The position numbers and the translations under genes are program-made. The notes beneath the pieces were generated by a model. The model ran no database searches. It had not been told where the DNA came from and saw nothing but the letters and a program-made list of their open reading frames with translations. DNA of 36,199 nucleotides from Paracoccaceae bacterium (GTDB lineage: Bacteria > Pseudomonadota > Alphaproteobacteria > Rhodobacterales > Rhodobacteraceae), in contig SKMI01000240.1 of assembly GCA_007121115.1 (NCBI GenBank), positions 1 to 36,199 on the forward strand, in the 5' to 3' direction. Of this stretch, positions 1-12,326 are shown piece by piece (position 1 is the first letter of the stretch; each line of letters begins with the position of its first letter).

Positions 1-639
1 CGATCTGCCATCCGGCCAGCGTGATCGTCCCGGCGCTGAACTCATGCGTCAGCAGCGTGGGGATATCGGTGGTGCCCGCGTCCACATACATGGCGATCAT
101 CGCCACCAGCATCAGCACCGAGCCGAGGAAGGTGTAGAGGAAGAACTTGAAGGCCGCGTAGATGCGCTCCTTGCCGCCCCAGATGCCGATGATCAGGAAC
201 ATCGGGATCAGACCGGCCTCGAAGAACAGGTAGAACAGCACCAGGTCCAGCGCCGTGAAGACGCCGATCATCAGCGTTTCCAGCACCAGGAATGCGATCA
301 TGTATTCCTTGACGCGGGTGGTGACGTTCCAGCACGCGGCAATGGTGATCGGCATCAGGAAGGTCGTGAGCATCACGAACAGGATCGAGATGCCGTCCAC
401 CCCCATCTTGTAGGTGAGCCCGAGGATCCACTCGCGCTCCTCGACGAACTGGAACCCGGTGTCCTGCGGATCAAACCCGAAGAGCAGGATCAGCGAGAAC
501 AGGAAGGTCGCCACCGTGGCGATGAAGGCCAGCCACTTGGCGTTGTTGTCCGTGGCTTCGTCATTCCCGCGCAGGAAAAACGCCATGATGGCGGCGGCAA
601 GCAGCGGCGTGAAGGTGATGATGGACAGCAGGTTCAGCA

Positions 640-640
<1 letters not shown>
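1..640 (-). CDS. nuoM: NADH-quinone oxidoreductase subunit M (5' part only)
   Basis: Antiporter-like proton-pumping membrane subunit of respiratory complex I. The window holds only the first 213 codons, and the frame runs off the left edge, which is why the ORF track lacks it. The protein begins [20 protein letters not shown] and shows several hydrophobic helices, including the NuoM-like stretch [22 protein letters not shown] full NuoM is about 500 residues, so more than half lies outside the window. The start is set by a stop-start overlap with nuoL: the sequence reads TGATG, sharing one A. This coupling and the same strand place it as the next gene of the nuo operon. Identity is clear from sequence and position. 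Confidence 0.95.
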
Positions 641-2616
<1,976 letters not shown>

Positions 2617-2620
2617 GTCC

Positions 2621-2926
2621 TCAGCCCCTCATCACGTTTACGTCTTCGACGTCGATGGTGCCCCGGGTGCGGAAGAAACAGACCAGGATCGCCAGCCCGA
2701 TCGCGGCCTCGGCCGCTGCGACGGTCAGGACGAACATGGTGAACACCTGCCCCACCAGATCACCGAGGAAGGACGAGAACGCCACCAGGTTGATGTTGAC
2801 CGACAGCAGCATCAACTCGATCGACATCAGGATGACGATGATGTTCTTGCGGTTCAGGAAGATCCCGAAGATGCCGATGACGAACAGCGCCGCCGCCACC
2901 GTCAGGTAGTGTTCAAGTCCAACCAT
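2621..2926 (-). CDS. nuoK: NADH-quinone oxidoreductase subunit K
   Basis: Small membrane subunit of complex I, homologous to MrpC and mitochondrial ND4L, part of the proton path between NuoJ and NuoN. The 101-residue product is the usual length and has three membrane helices. The second carries the conserved acidic motif [15 protein letters not shown], and the third carries [16 protein letters not shown] with its conserved glutamate. The start MVGLEHYL is preceded by GGAGG six bases upstream. It sits 4 nt before nuoL and 78 nt after nuoJ. The 78-nt gap is one of the larger gaps in the operon and shows no gene. Confidence 0.97.
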   Translation of the reverse strand: MVGLEHYLTVAAALFVIGIFGIFLNRKNIIVILMSIELMLLSVNINLVAFSSFLGDLVGQVFTMFVLTVAAAEAAIGLAILVCFFRTRGTIDVEDVNVMRG

Positions 2927-3004
2927 CTGGTCCCTCCGGGTTCTGACGACCCGTCCCTTGTCTTTGCATTTGGCGAAGCGGATGCGCCCGCGTCGCCATA
3001 CCCC

Positions 3005-3619
3005 TCACAGCCCCTGGCCGGGCTTCACGTCCTTCAGTTCCATCGCCTTGGCCGGGTCGCGGTGCATCTGGGCCACCACGTCCTGGCGCTTGACGTTCTC
3101 GCGCTTGCGCAGCGTCAGCAGGATCGCGCCGATCATCGCCACCAGCAGGATCAGACCGGAAAGCTGGAACAGGATGAAATACTGATCATACAGGATCAGA
3201 CCCAGCGCCTTGGTGTTGTGCACCTCGTCCAGGTCCGGGGTGACCGCCTGGCGCAGCCCCAGCGCACCCTCGGCCTGCGCCCAGCTTCCGTAAAGCAGCG
3301 CAAGCTGCATCAGCAGCACCAGCCCCACAAGGCTGGCGATGGGGAAATACCGCGCCATCTCGCCCTTCAGCGCGGCGAAATCGATGTCCAGCATCATCAC
3401 CACGAACAGGAACAGCACCGCCACCGCGCCGACATAGACGATGATCAAGAGCATCGCCATGAACTCGGCGCCCAGCAGCACGAACATCCCCGCCGCCGAC
3501 AGGAAGCACAGGATCAGCCACAGCACCGAATGTACCGGGTTGCGCGCCGTGACCACCAGAAGCGCCGCCGTCACGATGACGATGGCAAAGGCATAGAATG
3601 TGAAATCGGCGATGCCCAT
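3005..3619 (-). CDS. nuoJ: NADH-quinone oxidoreductase subunit J
   Basis: Membrane subunit J (ND6 homologue) of complex I. The ORF track frame begins at 3853, but its first 78 residues overlap nuoI and look like out-of-frame translation. The family start is [23 protein letters not shown], so I place the start at 3619, behind GGAG. That gives 204 residues with five predicted membrane helices. The conserved third helix reads [22 protein letters not shown], the region that becomes a pi-bulge in known structures. The C-terminus is polar (REKVKRQ-like, ending PGQGL). It lies 47 nt after nuoI and in the standard order I-J-K. Confidence 0.95.
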   Translation of the reverse strand: MGIADFTFYAFAIVIVTAALLVVTARNPVHSVLWLILCFLSAAGMFVLLGAEFMAMLLIIVYVGAVAVLFLFVVMMLDIDFAALKGEMARYFPIASLVGLVLLMQLALLYGSWAQAEGALGLRQAVTPDLDEVHNTKALGLILYDQYFILFQLSGLILLVAMIGAILLTLRKRENVKRQDVVAQMHRDPAKAMELKDVKPGQGL

Positions 3620-3666
3620 TGTGCTCCGATGTCCTTCCTGTCGCTTGCATGCGCGGTCCTGACCGC

Positions 3667-4161
<495 letters not shown>

Positions 4162-4389
4162 TCAAACCTCCAGTTTCGCTTCCAGATGCTCGACGCGTTT
4201 GTCGATCTGTCCGATGACCGAACTCAGGCCGAAGATCATCATTCGGTGGCCCTGCAATTCGGTTTCGATATCGTCGAAGCGTGTCTCCATGCGTGTTTCC
4301 AGCGATTTCAAACTGCCGCGCACCTCACCAAGGTCCTCGCGGATCAGCCGCAGTTGCTCCAACACGATGTTGTCCACGCTCTCGCCCAT
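4162..4389 (-). CDS. Small coiled-coil protein encoded between nuoH and nuoI
   Basis: A 75-residue soluble protein that I cannot assign to a characterised family. It begins MGESVDNIVLEQLRLIREDLGEV and is almost entirely amphipathic helix with hydrophobic residues in heptad-like spacing (LRLIREDLGEVRGSLKSLETRM, then IGQIDKRVEHLEAKLEV). This predicts a coiled coil, probably a homo-oligomer. There is no signal peptide and no clear membrane helix, though MMIFGLSSVIG in the middle is moderately hydrophobic. Its ATG lies 1 nt after the nuoH stop and its stop lies 3 nt before nuoI, so translation is tightly coupled to complex I subunits. Unidentified frames are known in Rhodobacter capsulatus and Paracoccus complex I clusters. 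A role in complex I is inference from position only. Confidence 0.8.
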   Translation of the reverse strand: MGESVDNIVLEQLRLIREDLGEVRGSLKSLETRMETRFDDIETELQGHRMMIFGLSSVIGQIDKRVEHLEAKLEV

Positions 4390-4390
4390 C

Positions 4391-5428
4391 TCAGCCCCCC
4401 ACGGCCCAGCGGGCCCAGAAGCCGCCCGCGACCTCGAACTTGGCGAGGAAGGCCACCACCACCACCCAGGCCAGCGACAGCGGCAGGAACACCTTCCAGC
4501 CGATCCGCATCAACTGGTCGTAGCGGTAGCGCGGCGTGATCGCCTTGATCATGGCGAAGAGGAAGAAGAAGAACGCCATCTTCGCCACCATCCAGAAGGC
4601 GCCATCGGGCAGCCCCGGGATGGGCGACAGCCAGCCGCCGAAGAACAGCAGCGAAATCAGCGCGCACATCAGGAAGATGGCGATGTATTCCCCCGCCATG
4701 AACAGCAGGTAGGGCGTCGATGAATACTCCACCATGAACCCGGCCACGAGTTCGGATTCGGCCTCGGGCAGGTCGAAGGGCGGTCGGTTGGTTTCCGCCA
4801 GACAACTGACGAAGAACAGCACCACCATGGGCAGATGCGGCAGCCAGTACCAGCCCAGCACGCCCCAGCCCGTGTCCTGCGAGGCGACGATCTGGCCCAG
4901 GTTCATGCTGCCGGCCGAGATGATCACACCGATGATGATCAGGCCGAGCGAGACCTCGTAGCTGATCATCTGCGCGGCGGACCGGAGCGAGCCGAGGAAC
5001 GCATATTTTGAATTCGACGCCCAGCCGCCCATGATCACGCCGTAGACCTCGAGCGAGGAGACGGCAAAGACGAACAGGATCGCCACGTTGATGTCGGTCA
5101 GCACCCAGCGCTCGTTGAACGGGATCACCGACCAGGCCAGCATCGCCAGCACGAAGGACAGAAGCGGCGCCAGGAAGAACACCGGCCGGTCTACCCCTGC
5201 CGGGATCACCACTTCCTTGACCACGAATTTCAGCGCATCCGCCACGGTCTGCAACAGCCCCCAGGGGCCGACCACATTGGGCCCGCGCCGCATCTGGACC
5301 GCCGCCCAGACCTTGCGGTCGCCATAGACGAGGAACAGGAGCGAAATCATCACGAAACCGACCACCAGCAGCGATTGCGCCACGATCAGGAGCGTGATGC
5401 CGAGGCCCGTTTCCAGAAATGCGTCCAT
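4391..5428 (-). CDS. nuoH: NADH-quinone oxidoreductase subunit H
   Basis: Membrane subunit H (ND1 homologue), which helps form the quinone-binding chamber and links the peripheral arm to the proton-pumping arm. The 345-residue product is typical in length and has about eight membrane helices. It shows the family motifs [27 protein letters not shown] near residue 35 and [29 protein letters not shown] near residue 210; the second is the acidic E-channel loop. The start [14 protein letters not shown] lies 27 nt after the lipoprotein gene, with GGGA seven bases upstream. The stop is followed after 1 nt by the coiled-coil gene. Confidence 0.97.
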   Translation of the reverse strand: MDAFLETGLGITLLIVAQSLLVVGFVMISLLFLVYGDRKVWAAVQMRRGPNVVGPWGLLQTVADALKFVVKEVVIPAGVDRPVFFLAPLLSFVLAMLAWSVIPFNERWVLTDINVAILFVFAVSSLEVYGVIMGGWASNSKYAFLGSLRSAAQMISYEVSLGLIIIGVIISAGSMNLGQIVASQDTGWGVLGWYWLPHLPMVVLFFVSCLAETNRPPFDLPEAESELVAGFMVEYSSTPYLLFMAGEYIAIFLMCALISLLFFGGWLSPIPGLPDGAFWMVAKMAFFFFLFAMIKAITPRYRYDQLMRIGWKVFLPLSLAWVVVVAFLAKFEVAGGFWARWAVGG

Positions 5429-5455
5429 CTTCGTGTCCCGTCGCTCAGACCGCCC

Positions 5456-5863
5456 TCAGACGGTCGGTATGTTCTGTTCCTCGCAATCCGCGACGACCAC
5501 CTCGGAATCGATGGTGCGCAGGCCGCGCGGCAAAGCAGGCGAAATGGTGTAAACAGCATCCGCGCGCGAGATTCCACCCTCACGCGTCACATTCGTGCGC
5601 AAATGCCGGGCAAACCCGTAGCCGCGGATCAGCGCATACTGGGCCGCCGCACAGCGGGCATAGGCGATCACGTCCGCCTCATCGCGCGCGCCGCGCATGG
5701 CAACGCGGAAATTGACCAGGTCACTGTCCATCATGCGGGTCTCCACCCCCAGATACTCCGGCGCAAAGCGCCGCTCGCTGGCGTCCTGCGTGCCTGCACA
5801 GCCCATCAGACCGACCAGCCCGGCCAGGCCAGCGGCGCGCAGGCCGGACATGATGACCGCCAT
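5456..5863 (-). CDS. Putative lipoprotein encoded between nuoG and nuoH
   Basis: A small protein of 135 residues (131 from the second ATG at 5851) with no family I can name securely. The N-terminus MSGLRAAGLAGLVGLMGCAG is a lipoprotein signal with lipobox LMGC, so the mature protein should be lipid-anchored on the periplasmic side. The mature part has a conserved-looking core, YALIRGYGFARHLRTN, and two further cysteines (one in ARCAAAQ, one in VADCEEQ) that could form a disulfide. The first ATG follows the nuoG stop directly (TGAATG) with GGAG just upstream. The second ATG, four codons later, gives a cleaner signal peptide. Its place in the operon suggests a link to complex I or its membrane environment, which is inference. 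Confidence 0.82.
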   Translation of the reverse strand: MAVIMSGLRAAGLAGLVGLMGCAGTQDASERRFAPEYLGVETRMMDSDLVNFRVAMRGARDEADVIAYARCAAAQYALIRGYGFARHLRTNVTREGGISRADAVYTISPALPRGLRTIDSEVVVADCEEQNIPTV

Positions 5864-7873
5864 TCACTCCGCCGCCAGCGGCGCGTTGCGCCGTGCCTTG
5901 GCCTGCGCGGCCAGTTCCCCCATCAGCTTCGAAGCGCGCGCGATCGGGTTCGTCAGGTAGAAATCCGTGACCGCATAACCGAAATCCCCTGACTCGGGGC
6001 GCTTGAGCGGCAGGGGCTGCCAGCCATTCTCTGGCAAGAGGTCGATATCGCCCAGGTGCGGCACCGCCTCGGCCATGGCGCGGCGCAGTTGCGGGACGCT
6101 GTCGAAGGGCAGCGTGGCGCCCAGTTCGGCCGAGAGCGCGCGCAGGATGGCCCAGTTTTCGCGCGCATCGCCCGGCGGGAAACCGGCGCGCAGCGCAACC
6201 TGCGGGCGCCCTTCGGTGTTGACGAAGATGCCCGGCTCCTCGGTCCAGGCGGCGGCGGGCAGGATCACATCGGCCCGGTGCGCGCCCCGGTCGCCATGGC
6301 TGCCCTGATAGATCACGAACGGTCCGGCGGGGATGTCGATCTCGTCGGCGCCGAGGTTGTAGATCACCTTGGCCCCCAGCGCGGCATCGATCCCGCCCTC
6401 GGTCACGCAGCCCAGATCCATCGCGCCCACGCGCGCAATCGCCGTGTGCAGGACCAGAAGCCCCGCGCCGGTCTTTTCGGCCAGCGCCATGGCCTGGGCG
6501 AGCACCGCCTCGCCATCCGCGCCCGTCAGCGCACCCTGCCCCACGATCACCACGCCCGGCGCGTCCGAGGCTTCGGCCTTCTTCACCAGGCCGAACAGCG
6601 CATCTGCGCCGGTTCCGGCCTCGATCACGTCATAGGTCAGGTCCACCGGCGCGCCGACGCGGGTCACATCGGCCCCCGCCAGCCACGCCTTGCGGATGCG
6701 CGCGTTCAGCACCGGCGCCTCGGCGCGCGGGTTGGTGCCGATCAGCCAGACGTGGCGGGCGTGGTCGATATCCTCGATCGCTGCGGTGCCGACATAGGCG
6801 GAACGGTTGCCCGCAGGCAGCTTCGCACCATCGGTGCGGCATTCCACCGTCCCGCCCTGCCCTTCGATCAGGGTTTTCAGCGCGAACGCGGCCTCGGCCG
6901 GGGCCAGATCGCCCACCAGCCCGCTGACCTTCTTGCCCGCCATGGCATCCTTGACGGCGGCAAAGGCTTCGCCCCAGGTCGCTGGCGTCAACTTCCCGTC
7001 CTTGCGCACATACGGCCGGTCCAGCCGCTGGCGGCGCAGCCCGTCCCAGACAAAGCGGGTCTTGTCGCTTATCCACTCCTCGTTCACGCCGTGATTCTCG
7101 CGCGGCAGGATGCGCATCACCTCGCGCCCCTTGGTGTCCACGCGGATGTTGGAGCCGAGCGCGTCCATCACGTCCACGGTCTCGGTCTTGGTCAGCTCCC
7201 ACGGGCGGGCGGTGAAGGCATAGGGTTTGGAGACCAGCGCCCCCACCGGGCACAGGTCGATGATGTTGCCCTGCAACTCGCTGTCGATCAGCGCGCCCAG
7301 ATAGGTGGTGATCTCGGCATCTTCGCCGCGCCCGGTCTGGCCCATCACGCTGACGCCCGAGACCTCGGTGGTGAAGCGCACGCAGCGGGTGCAGGAAATG
7401 CAGCGCGTCATGTGGGTTTCGACCAGCGGGCCCAGGTCCAGATCCTCCACCGCGCGCTTGGGCTCGCGGTAGCGCGAGAAATCCACGCCATAAGCCATGG
7501 CCTGATCCTGCAGGTCGCATTCGCCGCCCTGATCGCAGATCGGGCAGTCGAGGGGATGGTTGATCAGCAGGAACTCCATCACGCCCTCGCGGGCCTTGCG
7601 GACCATGGGGCTGTTGGTGCGGATCACCGGCGGCGCGCCTTCAGGGCCGGGGCGCAGGTCCTTGACCTGCATCGCACACGAGGCGGCGGGTTTCGGCGGG
7701 CCGCCGACAACCTCGACCAGGCACATCCGGCAATTGCCCGCGATCGACAGGCGCTCATGATAGCAGAAGCGCGGAATCTCGATCCCCACCTCCTCGCAGG
7801 CCTGAATCAGCGTCATCGCCGGCGGGACCTCGATCTCGCGGTCGTCGATGATGATCTTGCGCAATTCGGACAT
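5864..7873 (-). CDS. nuoG: NADH-quinone oxidoreductase subunit G
   Basis: Largest peripheral-arm subunit of complex I, carrying several iron-sulfur clusters on a molybdopterin-oxidoreductase-like scaffold that no longer binds molybdenum. In the 669-residue product I see the [2Fe-2S] N1b ligands Cys37, Cys48, Cys51 and Cys66, the His-ligated N5 motif [14 protein letters not shown] (His106, Cys110, 113, 119), and N4 with CISCTRC plus CPVG (Cys158, 161, 164, 208). The extra N7 cysteines of E. coli-type NuoG are not apparent, as is usual in alphaproteobacteria and mitochondria. The rest is the degenerate oxidoreductase domain. AAGG precedes the start [11 protein letters not shown]. It lies 3 nt after the DUF5333-like gene. 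Confidence 0.97.
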   Translation of the reverse strand: MSELRKIIIDDREIEVPPAMTLIQACEEVGIEIPRFCYHERLSIAGNCRMCLVEVVGGPPKPAASCAMQVKDLRPGPEGAPPVIRTNSPMVRKAREGVMEFLLINHPLDCPICDQGGECDLQDQAMAYGVDFSRYREPKRAVEDLDLGPLVETHMTRCISCTRCVRFTTEVSGVSVMGQTGRGEDAEITTYLGALIDSELQGNIIDLCPVGALVSKPYAFTARPWELTKTETVDVMDALGSNIRVDTKGREVMRILPRENHGVNEEWISDKTRFVWDGLRRQRLDRPYVRKDGKLTPATWGEAFAAVKDAMAGKKVSGLVGDLAPAEAAFALKTLIEGQGGTVECRTDGAKLPAGNRSAYVGTAAIEDIDHARHVWLIGTNPRAEAPVLNARIRKAWLAGADVTRVGAPVDLTYDVIEAGTGADALFGLVKKAEASDAPGVVIVGQGALTGADGEAVLAQAMALAEKTGAGLLVLHTAIARVGAMDLGCVTEGGIDAALGAKVIYNLGADEIDIPAGPFVIYQGSHGDRGAHRADVILPAAAWTEEPGIFVNTEGRPQVALRAGFPPGDARENWAILRALSAELGATLPFDSVPQLRRAMAEAVPHLGDIDLLPENGWQPLPLKRPESGDFGYAVTDFYLTNPIARASKLMGELAAQAKARRNAPLAAE

Positions 7874-7876
7874 GGT

Positions 7877-8314
7877 TTACCTTTCGCTCAGACGCCGCCC
7901 GATGGGCGTGCGTTCCTCGATCTGTTGACGGCCATAGGCGCAGACGGCGCTCGCCTCGTTGGGGGCCACGCCCTCGCGTTCCAGATGGCGATAGACCAGT
8001 TGGCGCATACGGTCCTGCTCGGCCTCGTCATCCACGAAGGCCTCGATCTGGGCGCGCGAAAAGCCCATGGACCGCGCCTGCCGATAAAGCGGCAGGAAGA
8101 AGGCCACACGCTCCAGCCGCCCCGGCCCGCCAAGCGTATCGCATGTTTCGGCCACGTGATGGATGATCGCTGCGGTGAACAGCGCGTTGTAGATGCTGCT
8201 ATTGCCGCGCAGGGCATCGTTGACCTCGGCCTGGGTCATGGCGGCGCTGGCCATGGGGGCGGTCAGAAGGGCGGCGGCAAGCGCCAGCGAGCGGATCAGG
8301 GCACGCGAGACCAT
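7877..8314 (-). CDS. DUF5333-like secreted small protein in the nuo operon
   Basis: The ORF track frame starts at 8443, but a clean signal peptide begins at the internal ATG at 8314 (MVSRALIRSLALAAALLTAPMASA) behind GGAG seven bases upstream, so I use that start (145 residues). The mature protein is about 120 residues, mostly helical, with two cysteines (in AETCDTLGG and in AVCAYGRQ) that could form a disulfide in the periplasm. The sequence fits my recollection of DUF5333, a Rhodobacterales family next to nuoG; that needs a database check. It ends 3 nt before nuoG. Function is unknown. Position suggests a periplasmic helper of complex I, as inference only. Confidence 0.82.
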   Translation of the reverse strand: MVSRALIRSLALAAALLTAPMASAAMTQAEVNDALRGNSSIYNALFTAAIIHHVAETCDTLGGPGRLERVAFFLPLYRQARSMGFSRAQIEAFVDDEAEQDRMRQLVYRHLEREGVAPNEASAVCAYGRQQIEERTPIGRRLSER

Positions 8315-8450
8315 GGGGATACTCCGGATACAGGAATGGTGGAAAAGTGCCCACACCCTGCCACCCGCCCCCGGCAGCGTCACATGACGATTGCGTGCCC
8401 GCTGCGGACGCCTCGCCTGCCTTATGCGCGCCACATCCGGCATCTGCCCC

Positions 8451-9749
8451 TCACTCGGCCGCGACAGCCGGGGCGCGCCCGGCCTTCTGGGCCTTGATGC
8501 GGTCCTCGATCTCGTCGCGGAAGTTGCGGATCAGGCCCTGGATCGGCCAGGCGGCGGCGTCGCCCAGGGCGCAGATGGTGTGGCCCTCGACCTGCTTGGA
8601 CACGTCCCAGAGCATGTCGATTTCCTCAAGCTCCGCCTCGCCGCGCACCAGCCGGTCCATGACCCGCATCATCCAGCCGGTGCCTTCACGGCAGGGCGTG
8701 CACTGGCCGCAGCTTTCGTGCTTGTAGAACTTGGCCAGCCGCCAGATCGCCTTGATGATGTCGGTGGACTGGTCCATGACGATTACCGCCGCCGTGCCCA
8801 GCCCCGATTTCAGGTCCTTCTGCAGATAGTCGAAATCCATGATCGCGCTGCGCATGCTCTCGCCGCGCACGCAGGGCACCGAAGAGCCACCGGGGATCAC
8901 CGCCTTGAGGTTGCCCCAGCCGCCGCGCACCCCGCCGCAATGCCGCTCGATCAGTTCCTCGAAGCTGATCGACATGGCTTCCTCGACCACGCAGGGGCGG
9001 TGCACATGCCCCGAGATGGCGAAGATCTTGGTGCCCGCGTTGTTCTGCCGCCCGAAGCCCGCGAACCAGGAAGCCCCGCGCCGCAGGATCGTCGGCACCA
9101 CGGCGATGGATTCCACGTTGTTGACCGTGGTCGGGCAACCATAGAGCCCCGCGCCCGCCGGAAACGGCGGCTTCATGCGCGGCATGCCCTTCTTGCCCTC
9201 CAGGCTTTCCAGCAGCGCCGTTTCCTCGCCGCAGATATAGGCCCCGGCGCCATGGGCCATGAACAGGTCGAAGTCCCAGCCCGACCCGCAGGCATTCTTG
9301 CCGATCAGCCCGGCCTCATAGGCCTCGTCGATGGCGGCCTGCAGCGCCTCGCGCTCGCGGATGTATTCGCCGCGGATGTAGATGTAGCAGGTGTGCGCGT
9401 TCATGGCGAAGGACGCGATCAGGCACCCTTCGATCAGCGTGTGCGGATCATGGCGCATGATCTCGCGGTCCTTGCAGGTCCCGGGCTCGGATTCATCCGC
9501 GTTTATGACCAGATAGGCCGGGCGTCCGTCGCTTTCCTTGGGCATGAAGGACCATTTCAGCCCGGTGGGAAAGCCCGCGCCCCCGCGCCCGCGCAACCCG
9601 GACTGCTTCATCTCGTCGACGATCCAGTCGCGCCCCTTCTCCAGGATCGCCTTGGTCCCGTCCCAGTGGCCGCGCGCCTGCGCGCCCTTCAGCGACCGGT
9701 CGTGCATCCCGTAGAGATTGGTGAAGATGCGGTCCTTGTCGTCCAGCAT
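8451..9749 (-). CDS. nuoF: NADH-quinone oxidoreductase subunit F (FMN, NADH-binding)
   Basis: Electron-entry subunit of complex I: it binds NADH and FMN and holds cluster N3. The 432-residue product contains the glycine-rich NADH-binding loop [16 protein letters not shown] (about residues 51-66), the FMN region [37 protein letters not shown], and the N3 ligands [12 protein letters not shown] with a later HTICALGD cysteine. Length is normal. The start [14 protein letters not shown] has GAGG seven bases upstream. It lies 9 nt after the small membrane-protein gene. On its other side, 136 nt separate it from the DUF5333-like gene; in that gap I see no gene and no convincing promoter. Confidence 0.98.
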   Translation of the reverse strand: MLDDKDRIFTNLYGMHDRSLKGAQARGHWDGTKAILEKGRDWIVDEMKQSGLRGRGGAGFPTGLKWSFMPKESDGRPAYLVINADESEPGTCKDREIMRHDPHTLIEGCLIASFAMNAHTCYIYIRGEYIREREALQAAIDEAYEAGLIGKNACGSGWDFDLFMAHGAGAYICGEETALLESLEGKKGMPRMKPPFPAGAGLYGCPTTVNNVESIAVVPTILRRGASWFAGFGRQNNAGTKIFAISGHVHRPCVVEEAMSISFEELIERHCGGVRGGWGNLKAVIPGGSSVPCVRGESMRSAIMDFDYLQKDLKSGLGTAAVIVMDQSTDIIKAIWRLAKFYKHESCGQCTPCREGTGWMMRVMDRLVRGEAELEEIDMLWDVSKQVEGHTICALGDAAAWPIQGLIRNFRDEIEDRIKAQKAGRAPAVAAE

Positions 9750-9758
9750 GTCAGATCC

Positions 9759-9983
9759 TCAGTTGTTCCGGCGGTGCCGCCAGATGCGCCAGGTGACCAC
9801 CAGCGCCCAGAAAAACGCGGCCAGCGCGGCAAAGTCGAACAGGAAGACGTAGCGCGCTTCCCAGTTCAGGTGTCCACCCAGCCATTGCAGCCCCATCCAC
9901 GCCAGCATCGCCCCCGCCATGACCATGGCGGCCAGCCGGGCCTGCCATGCCATGCGCCGTTCTTCGGGGTCCTGCTTGCGCAT
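9759..9983 (-). CDS. DUF5337-like small two-helix membrane protein in the nuo operon
   Basis: A 74-residue protein starting MRKQDPEERRMAWQARLAAM. The ORF track starts it at a TTG at 10010, but the ATG at 9983 lies directly behind AAAGAGGAG, although with a very short 2-nt spacer. Two membrane helices are clear: roughly residues 16-36 (MVMAGAMLAWMGLQWL) and 46-66 (VFLFDFAALAAFFWALVV). The C-terminus is basic (RIWRHRRNN), so both ends probably face the cytoplasm. I recall a Rhodobacteraceae family, DUF5337, with this form and place, but I cannot confirm it here. It sits between nuoE and nuoF and may be an extra membrane component or assembly aid of complex I, by inference. Confidence 0.8.
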   Translation of the reverse strand: MRKQDPEERRMAWQARLAAMVMAGAMLAWMGLQWLGGHLNWEARYVFLFDFAALAAFFWALVVTWRIWRHRRNN

Positions 9984-10017
9984 CACTCCTCTTTCGCTCG
10001 CAGGCGGCAAGGCCCGC

Positions 10018-11103
10018 TCAGTCCGCTTCGGCCAGCGTCTTGGCCTGACCGATCCAGTCGTCGCGCGCGATCCGGCCCTTGAAGTTCAGCTGGTCATCGA
10101 CCCAGGTGATTTCTTCTTCGGTCCACGCCGCGATCTGCCAGTAGTGGAACACCCCCATGGCGTTCAGCTTCTGCTCCAGCACCGGGCCGACCCCGCCGAT
10201 CTTCTGCAGGTCATCCGCCGCACCCTTGGCTTCGGTCAGCATCTCGGGCTTGCGGCCTTCGGGGGCGGCCTTGGCGGTGGCCTCGGGCTTTGCGGCGGGT
10301 TTGGCGGGGGCCTCATCCTTGGTGGAGCCGGTTTCGTCGATCACCGAAGCCAGGCCGGGCTTCGGCTTGACCTTGCGCGCGGGTTCGCGCTTGCCGGCGG
10401 GCTTGTCCTGCCAGGGCGTGACCAGTTCCAGTTCGGTGCCGTCGATACGCTTGATAGTGTCCTGTTGCGCCGCCGCAAGGGCGACCGAGGCATTCTGCGC
10501 CTCGCCCGTGAACTCGGTCAGCGAGGTCAGGTTGTCCTTGGGCTCCGAGGCAAAGCGCCCGTTCTGCGGCCCCGGCGCGGGGACCTTGCCCGCGGCCAGA
10601 TCGTCGATGATCTGCGCCAGCCGCTCGGCGGTCAGATCCTCGTAATAGTCCTTGCCGATCTGGGCCATGGGCGCGTTGGCGCAGGCGCCAAGGCATTCGA
10701 CCTCTTCCCAGGAAAACCGGCCATCGTTGGACAGCATGTGCGGGCGCTTGGCGATCTTGTCCTTGCAGACGGCCACCAGATCCTCGGCCCCGCAGATCAT
10801 GCAGGACGTGGTCCCGCAGACCTGGATATGCGCAACAGACCCAACGGGTTGCAGCTGGAACATGAAGTAGAAGGTCGCCACCTCCAGCACGCGGATATAG
10901 GCCATGTCCAGCATGTCGGCGATGTGTTCGATCGCCGGGCGGGTCAGCCAGCCCTCCTGCTCCTGCGCGCGCCACAAAAGCGCGATCACCGCGCTGGCCT
11001 GACGGCCCTCGGGGTATTTCGTCATCTCCGCTTCCGCCCAGGCCTGGTTGGCGGGGGTGAAGGCGAAGCTTTCGGGTTGGTCCGGGTGCAGGCGGCGTAG
11101 CAT
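10018..11103 (-). CDS. nuoE: NADH-quinone oxidoreductase subunit E with HhH extension
   Basis: Thioredoxin-fold [2Fe-2S] subunit (cluster N1a) of the NADH module. The catalytic part is residues 1 to about 175, with ligands Cys96, Cys101, Cys137 and Cys141 (in VCGTTSC and CLGAC). The protein is 361 residues, about twice E. coli NuoE (166). The added part is an Ala/Pro/Lys-rich linker (about 176-296) followed by a compact helix-hairpin-helix-like domain at 297-361 ([21 protein letters not shown]). From memory a similar tail occurs on alphaproteobacterial NuoE proteins and on some ribosomal protein L21. The function of the tail is unknown to me. The start overlaps the nuoD stop as TGATG. Confidence 0.95.
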   Translation of the reverse strand: MLRRLHPDQPESFAFTPANQAWAEAEMTKYPEGRQASAVIALLWRAQEQEGWLTRPAIEHIADMLDMAYIRVLEVATFYFMFQLQPVGSVAHIQVCGTTSCMICGAEDLVAVCKDKIAKRPHMLSNDGRFSWEEVECLGACANAPMAQIGKDYYEDLTAERLAQIIDDLAAGKVPAPGPQNGRFASEPKDNLTSLTEFTGEAQNASVALAAAQQDTIKRIDGTELELVTPWQDKPAGKREPARKVKPKPGLASVIDETGSTKDEAPAKPAAKPEATAKAAPEGRKPEMLTEAKGAADDLQKIGGVGPVLEQKLNAMGVFHYWQIAAWTEEEITWVDDQLNFKGRIARDDWIGQAKTLAEAD

Positions 11104-12326
11104 CAGCGATCAATCTCCCCGAACACCACGTCCATCGTGCCGATGATGGCGGCCACATCGGCCAGCATGTGACCCTTGCAGACGTGGTCCATGCTCTGCA
11201 GGTGCAGATACCCCGGCGCGCGGATCTTGGCGCGATAGGGCTGGTTGGTGCCGTCGGCGACCAGATAGACGCCGAATTCGCCCTTCGGCGCCTCCACGGC
11301 GGCATAGACCTCGCCCGCCGGGACGTGGAAGCCTTCGGTGTAGAGCTTGAAGTGATGGATCAGCGCTTCCATGCTGGTCTTCATCTCGGCGCGGTCGGGC
11401 GGGCCGATCTTGCCGCGCGCCAGCACATCGCCCTGCCCTTCGGGCGCGCGCAGCTTTTCAATGGCTTGCAGCATGATCTTCGTGCTTTCGCGCATCTCGG
11501 CCATACGGCACAGGTAGCGGTCGTAGCAGTCGCCGTTCTTGCCCACGGGGATCTTGAAGTCGAACTCGTCATAGCATTCGTAAGGCTGCGCGCGCCGCAG
11601 GTCCCAGGCAAGGCCCGAGCCACGCACCATCACCCCCGAATAGCCCCAGTCCAGGATCTCCTGTTCGGAAATCACCCCGATATCGGCGTTACGCTGCTTG
11701 AAGATGCGGTTTTCCGTCAGCAGCGTGTCGATATCGTCCAGCAGTTTCGGGAAGGCGTGGCACCATTCCTCGATATCGTCCAGCAACGCGGGCGGCAGGT
11801 CCTGATGCACGCCGCCGGGCCGGAAATAGGCCGCATGGAGCCGCGCCCCGCAGGCGCGCTCGTAGAAGATCATCAGCTTCTCGCGCTCCTCGAACCCCCA
11901 GAGCGGCGGGGTCAGGGCGCCCACGTCCATCGCCTGCGTGGTCACGTTCAGCAGGTGGCTGAGAATGCGCCCGATCTCGGAATAGAGCACCCGGATCAGC
12001 GAGCCCCGGCGCGGCACCTCCACCCCGGTCAGCTTCTCGATGGCCAGGCACCAGGCGTGCTCCTGGTTCATCGGCGCCACATAATCCAGCCGGTCGAAAT
12101 AGGGCAGGTTCTGCAGGTAGGTGCGGCTTTCCATCAGCTTCTCGGTGCCGCGATGCAACAGCCCGATATGCGGGTCGCAGCGCTCCACGATCTCGCCGTC
12201 AAGCTCCAGCACCAGCCGCAAAACCCCATGCGCGGCAGGGTGTTGCGGGCCGAAGTTCAGGTTGAAGTTGCGGATCTGCTGCTCGCCCGTCTGGACGTCC
12301 TCGAACCCTTTGGCGCCGTCCATCAT
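11103..12326 (-). CDS. nuoD: NADH-quinone oxidoreductase subunit D
   Basis: Peripheral-arm 49-kDa-type subunit that forms the quinone site with NuoB. The 407-residue product shows [24 protein letters not shown] near the N-terminus, with the quinone-site His of the HPAAHG loop, [10 protein letters not shown], and [14 protein letters not shown]. The C-terminus FGEIDR is characteristic. It is a separate gene here, not fused to nuoC as in E. coli. Two ATG codons stand in tandem; the first overlaps the nuoC stop by 4 nt (ATGA), and I keep it. Length is normal. Confidence 0.97.
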   Translation of the reverse strand: MMDGAKGFEDVQTGEQQIRNFNLNFGPQHPAAHGVLRLVLELDGEIVERCDPHIGLLHRGTEKLMESRTYLQNLPYFDRLDYVAPMNQEHAWCLAIEKLTGVEVPRRGSLIRVLYSEIGRILSHLLNVTTQAMDVGALTPPLWGFEEREKLMIFYERACGARLHAAYFRPGGVHQDLPPALLDDIEEWCHAFPKLLDDIDTLLTENRIFKQRNADIGVISEQEILDWGYSGVMVRGSGLAWDLRRAQPYECYDEFDFKIPVGKNGDCYDRYLCRMAEMRESTKIMLQAIEKLRAPEGQGDVLARGKIGPPDRAEMKTSMEALIHHFKLYTEGFHVPAGEVYAAVEAPKGEFGVYLVADGTNQPYRAKIRAPGYLHLQSMDHVCKGHMLADVAAIIGTMDVVFGEIDR

